A stretch of 12,087 nt of DNA from CAYTOF01 sp964439435 (lineage in GTDB: Bacteria; Bacillota; Clostridia; Oscillospirales; QAMX01): NCBI GenBank assembly GCA_964439435.1, contig CAYTOF010000064.1, forward strand, positions 1-12,087, written 5' to 3'. Below, piece after piece: positions 6,662 to 12,087 of the stretch (positions within the stretch are counted from its first letter, which is position 1; every line of letters starts with the position of its first letter). The position numbers and the translations under genes are program-made. Under the pieces are notes generated by a model. It ran no database searches, had not been told where the DNA came from, and saw only the letters and a list, made by a program, of their open reading frames with translations.

Positions 6662-7345
6662 ATGGAATATTGGATGGAAGTGCACTGTCACACTGCAACG
6701 GGAAGTGGTTGCGGAAAGATTCCACCGGAGGAGATAGCTTGGCTTTACAAAGCAGTGGGGTATTATGGGATAGTCATAACAGACCATATCAGCCTAAGGT
6801 TGCTAAACCCCGGAGACAGAGAGGAATACAGATTCAAAGTTGACCGACTGGTGAGTGGGTATCAACTGGCCAAGAAAAACGGACCTAAGGGTTTTCCAAT
6901 CTTACTCGGGGCAGAAATAGGGCTTGGTACCCGCGAAGACAAAAACGATTACCTGCTCTATGGGCTTGATGAGAGGTTTTTATACAACAGCATTGAAATG
7001 TGCGAAATGTCACTTAAGCAAATGAGCGAGTATTTACACCGCAACAACAGGCGAATATATCAAGCTCACCCCTTTAGAGGCAATTGCACCCCGGCAGATC
7101 CACTCCTGCTTGACGGAGCGGAGGCGTTTAATGACCCTCGTCACGGAGGAGAGCACAATATTTTGGCATACAATTGGGCAAAGGCTAACAATTTACAGCA
7201 GATTTCCGGATCTGACTGCCATACATATGGATCGGTTGGCTCAGGAGGCCTCTGCTTTACCCACCCGATAGATACAAATGAAGAGCTGTTGGCAGCTCTT
7301 TCAAAGGGAGATTTTAAAATCAAGCGCAATTACGATATGGAGTGA
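6662..7345 (+). CDS. PHP-domain metal-dependent phosphoesterase-like protein, copy 1
   Basis: A 227-residue stand-alone PHP domain, a TIM-barrel-like fold with a multi-metal centre that usually hydrolyses phosphoester bonds. Ligand positions are complete: H8 and H10 (HCH), D41-H42 (TDH), E85 (GAEIG), H136 (AHPF), and D185 with H187 (SDCH). There is no polymerase or histidinol-phosphatase extension. The ATG at 6662 is chosen over the one at 6638 because GAGAGGA (6648-6654) lies 7 nt upstream and the product then matches its neighbour residue for residue, 160 of 227 identical (about 70%) without gaps. It starts 37 bp after the glycosidase-like gene, so co-transcription is likely. Related Clostridia proteins are mostly annotated only as PHP-domain proteins; the substrate is unknown, and a sugar phosphate would suit the neighbours. 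Confidence 0.88.
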   Translation: MEYWMEVHCHTATGSGCGKIPPEEIAWLYKAVGYYGIVITDHISLRLLNPGDREEYRFKVDRLVSGYQLAKKNGPKGFPILLGAEIGLGTREDKNDYLLYGLDERFLYNSIEMCEMSLKQMSEYLHRNNRRIYQAHPFRGNCTPADPLLLDGAEAFNDPRHGGEHNILAYNWAKANNLQQISGSDCHTYGSVGSGGLCFTHPIDTNEELLAALSKGDFKIKRNYDME

Positions 7346-7442
7346 AAAAACTTGCATTGAATCTGAAAATCAAGGGTTAGACAATGCGCCAAATTGCAGA
7401 AAACTACATTGTGGTTGCCGTATGAAATGAAAGGACGCAAAA

Positions 7443-8126
7443 ATGGAGTATTGGATGGAATTGCACTGTCACACCGCAACGGGAAGTGGATGTGGGAAAA
7501 TTCCACCGGAAGAGATAGCTTGGCTTTATAAAGAAGCCGGTTATTATGGGGTTGTCATCACTGACCATTTCTATGTCAAGTTGCACCATGCCGGAGACAA
7601 AGATGAATATCGATTTAAAGTAGATAAACTTTTGACCGGATTTCGACGTGCAAAGAAGAATGCTCCCAAAGGGTTTCCCGTGTTGCTCGGCGCTGAGATA
7701 GGGCTTGGTGTAGAGGACGACAAAAACCACTACCTGATCTACGGTGTTAACGAGGAATTCCTATACAACAATATAGAAATAGCTGAAATGTCTCTTGCGG
7801 AGATACGTGTGTTTCTGCATGAAAACAACATGCTGATATACCAAGCCCATCCGTTCAGAGACCGATACACCCCCGCCGACCCGAAATTGCTCGATGGCGC
7901 CGAAGCCTTCAATGACCCACGCCTCAATGGAGATTACAATGTCTTGGCCGATAATTGGACAAAAGCCAACAATGTGCAGCAGATCTCCGGATCTGACTGC
8001 CACAGATATGACTCAATCGCCTCGGGCGGTGTTTGCTTTCCAACACCCATCGACACAAATGATAAATTGGTGTCCGCACTGGTAAAGGGCGGCTTCCGGA
8101 TCAAACGCAACTACGATATGGAGTGA
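7443..8126 (+). CDS. PHP-domain metal-dependent phosphoesterase-like protein, copy 2
   Basis: A tandem paralogue of the preceding gene, also 227 residues. All PHP ligands are kept: H8, H10, D41-H42, E85, H136, D185 and H187. N- and C-terminal ends (MEYWME..., ...KRNYDME) are identical. Differences cluster at 31-70, especially 43-50 just after the TDH motif, at 116-131, at 139-142 and at 161-170, loops near the active-site mouth, which suggests a changed substrate rather than a decaying copy. AAAGGA (7430-7435) precedes the ATG by 7 nt. The 97-bp gap from copy 1 shows no clear promoter or terminator, so one transcript is assumed. The reading frame is intact. Confidence 0.88.
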   Translation: MEYWMELHCHTATGSGCGKIPPEEIAWLYKEAGYYGVVITDHFYVKLHHAGDKDEYRFKVDKLLTGFRRAKKNAPKGFPVLLGAEIGLGVEDDKNHYLIYGVNEEFLYNNIEIAEMSLAEIRVFLHENNMLIYQAHPFRDRYTPADPKLLDGAEAFNDPRLNGDYNVLADNWTKANNVQQISGSDCHRYDSIASGGVCFPTPIDTNDKLVSALVKGGFRIKRNYDME

Positions 8127-8159
8127 AACAACAGAGAAAAACCTGTAAAGCAGAAAGGT

Positions 8160-8174
8160 TGACAGGAGCTGTCA
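8160..8174 (+). repeat. Short hairpin upstream of the NUDIX gene
   Basis: TGACAG and CTGTCA form perfect 6-bp arms around GAG. An AGGAG sequence (8164-8168) lies in the hairpin, partly in the loop. It sits 17 nt before the NUDIX ATG, whose own site is the closer GAGG at 8184-8187. It could shape translation or processing; chance is also possible. Confidence 0.4.
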
Positions 8175-8191
8175 GAAAGAGATGAGGCCAA

Positions 8192-8713
8192 ATGAAAGAA
8201 ATAGCCGTGTTATCGGACAAAGACATAGGTTTACCCGATAAATATGTAATGTATGAACCAAGCACGACGGCACGAGGTATATTGCACAATCACTTGGGGC
8301 ACATTGCCGTGCTGAGCCTTGAAGATGGACTGTTTTATATGTTGCCGGGAGGGAAAGTAGAAGAGGGAGAAAACCCCGAAGATGCGGCAAGGCGCGAACT
8401 GCGTGAAGAAACAGGATGTGAGAGCAAGTTGACTGGTTTTCTCGGCGTTGTCCGTGAAAATCGATTCTCAACGGATGAGGCGAAAATATCATACTATTAT
8501 ATTGCCGAAGTGGTTGGAGATATCGGAGAGCAACAATTGGAAAAAGGTGAAGCGGCCGACAGGCTGACGGCTCTCTGGTTGCCCTTTGATGAAGTTGTGA
8601 AAATCATCTCAGATTGCCAATCGGACATCATAGCAAGAAAATTCACCCGATTGAGGGATTTAGCCGCTTTGAGAGAGGCCGAGAAGATATTTAAAAAACC
8701 TTATACTGAATAA
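8192..8713 (+). CDS. NUDIX hydrolase
   Basis: A 173-residue NUDIX pyrophosphatase, which would cleave a nucleoside diphosphate linked to another group. The NUDIX box is perfect and begins at G54: G-x5-E-x7-R-E-L-x-E-E-x-G-C, ending at C76. The N-terminal 50 residues give the usual strands (HIAVLSLEDGLFYMLPGG) and the rest a helical tail. Substrate classes cannot be read from the box: ADP-ribose, nucleotide sugars, oxidised nucleotides or others. GAGG (8184-8187) lies only 4 nt before the ATG, slightly close. It is the last gene of the glycosidase-PHP-PHP operon, 65 bp after copy 2, so a role with a nucleotide sugar or sugar phosphate is plausible but inferred. Confidence 0.92.
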   Translation: MKEIAVLSDKDIGLPDKYVMYEPSTTARGILHNHLGHIAVLSLEDGLFYMLPGGKVEEGENPEDAARRELREETGCESKLTGFLGVVRENRFSTDEAKISYYYIAEVVGDIGEQQLEKGEAADRLTALWLPFDEVVKIISDCQSDIIARKFTRLRDLAALREAEKIFKKPYTE

Positions 8714-8718
8714 GAAAA

Positions 8719-8751
8719 ACATCTGCATGAATTTATCTTTCATGCAGATGT
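8719..8751 (-). terminator. Hairpin terminator between convergent genes
   Basis: A 13-bp perfect stem (8719-8731 with 8739-8751) and a 7-nt loop. On the minus strand it is followed by TTTTTCTTA, so it works best as the terminator of the antiporter gene, whose stop is 25 bp before it. On the plus strand the hairpin follows the NUDIX stop by 5 bp but lacks a T run, so plus-strand termination is weaker or depends on the hairpin alone. Confidence 0.78.
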
Positions 8752-8775
8752 CCAATTTGAAAACAATTATATCAT

Positions 8776-10110
8776 TTATGGGCTTTGGTCGTCGGCTGAA
8801 TCATCCGCCTTGACGCTTTCGATATAGCTGATGTCCGTTTGAAGGGTGTCATTTTCTAACTCTTGCAGAAGCGGAGGCGGGTCCGGTAAGGGTTCCTGTG
8901 CGTTTTTATCTCTGCTGATTGCACCGGAATAGATCAATCCGACTTTTGCGCTGGCGGGGCCAATCAATTCATACAGAACAGAGGAGGACAAGATGATGGT
9001 GAGGAGCATGTCGCCAAGCTCATTTGCCAAGATTCTTTTACCCAAAAAAGCCAGTCCTATTGCGACACCCGCTTGCGGCACCAGCGCAAATCCCAGGTAG
9101 TTTCGTATGTTTTTTGGGGCCTTCACTATCAGACAACCGATATAAGCGCCAGCAAATTTGCCGATTATGCGGATTATAAAGTAGCAGATGCCTATCACAC
9201 CAAGCCCTGTAAATGCGCCTATATCCAGATTCATACCGGATACAATAAAGAAGATTGAGAGAATCGGGGGTGTGAATTTTTCCACCTGATTGTAAAGGTT
9301 TTTATCTTTGGTCATATTTATGTATGTTGTTCCAAAGAGCATACAGGCGAGCAGGGGAGAGATATCAAAAGCTGCACACATACCGGCTATTCCGAGAAGC
9401 AGCGCTATGGTGAGAATCAAGCGGTTGTCTTCGCTCCTGCTTGGAGTCATGAGTTTGCTCAAAACAATCCCGCTCAAAACACCAAGACCCAGTGCCACAA
9501 TATTATACACAATGGGCATGACAACCTGTGCAAAACCCGGAGAGACTCCGTTTTCACCGCCGGTGCTCAAAAGAGCGGCAACAACGCTGAAAACAAGCAG
9601 ACAAACCGCATCGTCTATCGCCACAACCTGCAGAAGAGTGTTCACATAGTTGCCTCTGGCATTGTATTGCCTGATTGTGGCCATTGTGCTGGCGGGAGCT
9701 GTTGCTGTCGCTATGGCCCCCAGAAGCAAGGAGAGGCCCCAGTCTAAATTGAAAATCAAACGAAGCGAAACCGTTACGAGAACACCCGGCAGCAGGGATT
9801 CCATCAAGGTGATGACAATAATCCCGGCACCTGTTTCTGCGAACACTTCTCTTTTGAAGAACCTGCCCACACTAAAAGCTATGAATGCCAGGGCGATATC
9901 GCTTACAAAACTCATGTTTTGTACCATATTGCGCGGGATAATATTCAGCACATAGGGACCGATTAAGACACCGGCTAAGATATACCCTGTCACGTTGGGA
10001 AGTTTTAACGGCTTTGTTATTCTGGTCATTAAAAAGCCCGCCAATAAAATAATGGAAAGGGACAACAAAATTATAGTTGTTTCATTTATTTGGTCTAAAA
10101 ATTCGCGCAT
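8776..10110 (-). CDS. Cation:proton antiporter, CPA2 family (NapA/KefB type)
   Basis: A 444-residue membrane transporter that should exchange Na+ or K+ for protons. About a dozen hydrophobic segments run from 11 to about 396. Family hallmarks are PNVTGYILAGVLIGP (38-52), the core GAIATATAPA (131-140), the VVAIDDAV pair D166-D167 that binds ion and proton in electrogenic CPA2 members, SGMNLDIG (291-298), the conserved basic RIIGKFAG with K318, and VPQAGVAIGLA (344-354). There is no KTN/RCK domain; a 45-residue acidic tail replaces it. The ATG at 10110 has AAAGGA 6 nt upstream. The frame stays open to a TTG at 10314, but that extension is Phe/Leu-rich, comes from a T-rich leader and does not fit the family N-terminus. 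Ion specificity is not deducible. Confidence 0.93.
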   Translation of the reverse strand: MREFLDQINETTIILLSLSIILLAGFLMTRITKPLKLPNVTGYILAGVLIGPYVLNIIPRNMVQNMSFVSDIALAFIAFSVGRFFKREVFAETGAGIIVITLMESLLPGVLVTVSLRLIFNLDWGLSLLLGAIATATAPASTMATIRQYNARGNYVNTLLQVVAIDDAVCLLVFSVVAALLSTGGENGVSPGFAQVVMPIVYNIVALGLGVLSGIVLSKLMTPSRSEDNRLILTIALLLGIAGMCAAFDISPLLACMLFGTTYINMTKDKNLYNQVEKFTPPILSIFFIVSGMNLDIGAFTGLGVIGICYFIIRIIGKFAGAYIGCLIVKAPKNIRNYLGFALVPQAGVAIGLAFLGKRILANELGDMLLTIILSSSVLYELIGPASAKVGLIYSGAISRDKNAQEPLPDPPPLLQELENDTLQTDISYIESVKADDSADDQSP

Positions 10111-10421
10111 GGCAGTTCCTTTCCGGTGAGATGTATTTGAAAATTGGCGGCAGCAGCAGAGTAAAAAAGGACACACAAACAAAAACAGAAAAATTGTATC
10201 TATAAATAAAGAAAAGCACAAAAGCAAAGAAAATTTTCGCGTCATGACAGGGAAAATAAAGCATATTGACCACTTGATTACGGCAAAACAGCTTTGTGTT
10301 TTATGAAAAAACAATGGTTCTATATACCTTTCTGTCTGAACAGTAAATAGAGATAAAATATATGTAAGACATACCTTAAACTCTTATGAATTTAGTGAAT
10401 ATGCACATATCCAAAACATAT
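10111..10421 (-). promoter_or_regulatory. Long 5' leader of the antiporter gene
   Basis: Between the promoter and the start codon lie about 310 nt without a likely gene. The half next to the gene (about 10141-10260) is strongly T-rich in the transcript, with C- and G-interrupted T runs. The promoter-near half has short hairpin arms, for example TATGT/ACATA around a CTT loop at 10362-10374. I recognise no known riboswitch class (not ydaO/c-di-AMP by its conserved blocks). It may be a regulatory leader, a weakly structured U-rich region, or simply a long untranslated region. Confidence 0.4.
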
Positions 10422-10427
10422 GCATAT

Positions 10428-10455
10428 ATTATACAACTATATTTTGGATTGTCAA
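10428..10455 (-). promoter_or_regulatory. Promoter of the antiporter gene
   Basis: On the minus strand TTGACA (10450-10455) is followed after 16 nt by TATAAT (10428-10433); both hexamers are perfect. The inverted repeat ATCCAAAA (10409-10416) / TTTTGGAT (10442-10449) straddles the -10: one arm abuts the -35 and the other lies just past the start, about 33 bp centre to centre. This suggests, without proving, regulation by a bound protein. Confidence 0.75.
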
Positions 10456-10509
10456 GAAAACCTGTTTAACAGTGAACGGGATTATAAAAAAAGCCGTAGA
10501 GGGTGAATA

Positions 10510-10716
10510 ATGTGTGATTTTGTAAACTCTAAGACAAAAATGTGTAGAAAAGAAATTATCGCGAAGCTGTGGTTATATTATTATAAAAACCTCATTGAAA
10601 ATCAGCCAATATCTCGGATTTACCCTGTATATTTTATGATTTTCAAAAGACAAACTTTCAGAGAACACAATACTTCGAAAGGCTTATCAAATATAAATAT
10701 TTTTCAAAAAACTTGA
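10510..10716 (+). CDS. Possible small orphan ORF (doubtful)
   Basis: A 68-codon frame with AGAGGG (10498-10503) 6 nt before its ATG, which is the only reason to list it. The product (MCDFVNSKTK... to ...NIFQKT) is basic, rich in Tyr, Phe, Ile, Asn and Lys, shows no domain or signal I recognise, and has the AT-rich codon bias expected from AT-rich non-coding DNA. No promoter with a good -10 was found. It may equally be non-coding sequence. Confidence 0.22.
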   Translation: MCDFVNSKTKMCRKEIIAKLWLYYYKNLIENQPISRIYPVYFMIFKRQTFREHNTSKGLSNINIFQKT

Positions 10717-10743
10717 CACCACGCATTCGATGCTGCGCTGTCA

Positions 10744-10783
10744 CAAAAAAAGATACCGAACACCCAAAGGGTGCTCGGTATCT
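10744..10783 (-). terminator. Terminator of mscL
   Basis: AGATACCGA (10751-10759) and CACCC (10761-10765) pair with GGGTG (10769-10773) and TCGGTATCT (10775-10783): 9 plus 5 pairs, one internal mismatch and a 3-nt loop. On the minus strand a run of seven T follows (10744-10750). This is a strong intrinsic terminator 13 bp past the mscL stop. Confidence 0.93.
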
Positions 10784-10796
10784 GATTTTTAGAAGG

Positions 10797-11288
10797 TTAT
10801 TTCCTATTGGATTTTAACAGGTCTCTGATCTCTGTGAGCAATATTTCCTCTTTTGAAGGTTCGGGTTCGGGTTCCGGTTCTTCTGCTGCGGCCTCTTCTT
10901 GTTCAGCTGCTTTTGCTTTTTCACTCTTTTCCTTCATTTTGGCAATAAGACGAATAAACAAAAAGATGAAAAATGCGACTATCAGGAAATCAAGAATGAA
11001 CTGCAAAAATTGGCCATAAAGTATTGCTGATTCGGCGGCGAGAACATTGCCCTCTGCATCGAGAGCTTCCGGCTTTAGCAGGATCTTAAGATCTGTCAGA
11101 TCAGGGTTTCCGGTAATCAGACCTATAATCGGGCTGATTATGTCGCTGACAAGAGAGGAGACGATTTTCCCGAATGCTCCGCCGATAATGATACCGACGG
11201 CCATGTCAAGCACATTGCCCTTGCTGATGAATTCTTTAAAATCTGCAAAGAAACTTTTGGCCTTACCATTTTTTGATTTTTTCCCCAT
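10797..11288 (-). CDS. mscL: Large-conductance mechanosensitive channel MscL
   Basis: A 163-residue channel of the cytoplasmic membrane that opens under membrane tension and releases solutes on hypo-osmotic shock; MscL works as a pentamer. The N-terminal helix and TM1 signature FKEFISKGNVLDMAVGIIIG and the GKIVSSLVSDIISPIIGL core are clear (about 17-57). The periplasmic loop (about 60-88) is followed by TM2 (FLQFILDFLIVAFFIFLFI, about 94-112) and a charged cytoplasmic tail. The tail is longer than the about 136-residue E. coli form, with an AEQEEAAAEEPEPEPEP stretch (about 128-144) and then a final helix (ILLTEIRDLL). AAGGAG (11295-11300) lies 6 nt before the ATG. The upstream hydrolase gene ends only 24 bp away, so both are probably one transcript ending at the hairpin described above. 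Confidence 0.97.
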   Translation of the reverse strand: MGKKSKNGKAKSFFADFKEFISKGNVLDMAVGIIIGGAFGKIVSSLVSDIISPIIGLITGNPDLTDLKILLKPEALDAEGNVLAAESAILYGQFLQFILDFLIVAFFIFLFIRLIAKMKEKSEKAKAAEQEEAAAEEPEPEPEPSKEEILLTEIRDLLKSNRK

Positions 11289-11312
11289 TTTTAACTCCTT
11301 TATATGTTTGTT

Positions 11313-12087
11313 TTATATCTTAACGGCTTTACCGTCATAAGACACATCAAAACCAAGCTCTTTCGCAAGCGGTAGGAGCTCGTCGTATATGGCCGCGCCG
11401 TTGTGTGAGAAATGGTTTAGTATAAAAACAGTGCTCTCATCGCAGCCGGATTGCATCATTCGAAGCTTTACTTCATGGCACACATCAATTGACATGTGAG
11501 AGCCGCGATTGGAGTCCAGAACATAGGTGCAGTCCAAAGAAACCAGGTCAAATTTCATGCTCTTTATATAGGCCCAGGTATTTTCCGTGAAATAACCTGT
11601 GTCATTTGCATAGAGCAGTTTTTTTCCGCCGCGTTCGATTATATATATGGCGCATTTTTCATTTATGTCATGTTCGGCTTCCAAAGGCGTGATTTTGTAT
11701 TCACCTTGGATAAAAGGAACAAAATTTTCTATGGTGATAAATTTTATTTCGCCATAAGGTGGAGAAGGTTTTTCAAGTGAGCATATAATTGTCTCGGCGG
11801 CTTTATAAGAGGCTTTGTTGAGATATATAGTAAACGGGTTTTGGCGATATGCATAGGGTGGGCGAAGCAATTGCAGATCCGGCGGGTAAAAGTGGTCCGA
11901 ATGGGAATGGGTGATGATAAGTGTTTCAATTTCATCCGTGTCGACTTTGTGTGTCAGAAAATGGGAGTATGTGTCCGGGGGAAAGTCAATGAGGATTTTG
12001 CCATCCAACAGGGCTTGAGATCGAGTGCGAATGTTTTTTCCTCCGGCATTCCAAGCACGCTCGCAGTGGGGGCATTTACAGAATATG
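11313..12087 (-). CDS. Metallo-beta-lactamase-fold hydrolase, PhnP-like (5' end missing)
   Basis: The frame stays open to the window edge, so this gene starts outside; about 257 codons are visible. Residues just inside the edge read CKCPHCERAWNAGGKN and then a conserved RTRSQALL, the cysteine zinc motif and R-x-R-S block of the PhnP / cyclic-phosphodiesterase branch. The MBL core follows: THSHSDHF supplies H-x-H-x-D-H, then EAEHD (His), ANDTG (Asp) and NHFSHNG (His). Such enzymes cleave cyclic or linear phosphodiesters; PhnP itself acts on 5-phosphoribosyl 1,2-cyclic phosphate, but no other phn gene is in view, so the substrate is undecided. It is followed 24 bp later by mscL. Confidence 0.88.
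   Translation of the reverse strand, partial: IFCKCPHCERAWNAGGKNIRTRSQALLDGKILIDFPPDTYSHFLTHKVDTDEIETLIITHSHSDHFYPPDLQLLRPPYAYRQNPFTIYLNKASYKAAETIICSLEKPSPPYGEIKFITIENFVPFIQGEYKITPLEAEHDINEKCAIYIIERGGKKLLYANDTGYFTENTWAYIKSMKFDLVSLDCTYVLDSNRGSHMSIDVCHEVKLRMMQSGCDESTVFILNHFSHNGAAIYDELLPLAKELGFDVSYDGKAVKI

Noticed and set aside
8159..8187. TTGACA upstream of the NUDIX gene as a -35 box
   Set aside because: No acceptable -10 hexamer lies 16-18 nt downstream; the bases are explained by the hairpin instead.
10111..10314. 68-residue N-terminal extension of the antiporter from a TTG at 10314
   Set aside because: The encoded Phe/Leu/Cys-rich segment results from T-rich leader DNA and is not part of the CPA2 N-terminus; the ATG at 10110 has AAAGGA at proper spacing.
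10713..10743. TTGACA at 10713-10718 as a promoter
   Set aside because: The sequence 17 nt later is CGCTGT, not a -10. No plus-strand gene follows.

Overview
The window reads as chromosomal DNA of a low-to-mid GC Gram-positive bacterium, most likely a member of Clostridia. The evidence is strong AGGAG-type ribosome binding sites, near-consensus sigma-A promoters, a T-box leader in front of ileS, TTG start use, and protein variants (type-2 IleRS, the PssA type, MscL) that resemble clostridial ones. No mobile element, tRNA, rRNA or CRISPR array was seen.

Layout, left to right. (1) 18-644 (-): phosphatidylserine synthase-like gene, divergent from a small unassigned gene at 782-1129 (+). Two near-consensus promoters stand back to back between them. 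(2) 1230-4703 (+): consensus promoter, isoleucine T-box riboswitch (specifier AUC, T-box core, terminator), then ileS. An SGNH/GDSL esterase gene (4750-5388) follows, probably by read-through, and a strong terminator closes the unit. (3) 5501-8713 (+): a four-gene unit with its own promoter and an operator-like palindrome at the start of transcription. It encodes a beta-propeller glycosidase-like protein, two tandem PHP-domain proteins about 70% identical to each other, and a NUDIX hydrolase. A 13-bp hairpin follows. (4) 8776-10110 (-): CPA2-type cation/proton antiporter with a strong promoter about 320 bp upstream, so it appears to have a 5' leader of about 310 nt. (5) 10510-10796: AT-rich gap with one doubtful small ORF and the mscL terminator. 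(6) 10797-12087 (-): mscL, and upstream of it a PhnP-like metallo-beta-lactamase-fold hydrolase that runs off the right edge.

The left and right parts are housekeeping or stress functions: phospholipid synthesis, tRNA charging, osmotic and ion homeostasis. The central operon is the accessory part and the most interesting stretch. A glycosidase-like enzyme, two PHP metal-dependent phosphoesterase-like proteins and a NUDIX pyrophosphatase, under one apparently regulated promoter, suggest a small sugar or sugar-phosphate (or nucleotide-sugar) breakdown module. The substrate cannot be named from sequence alone.
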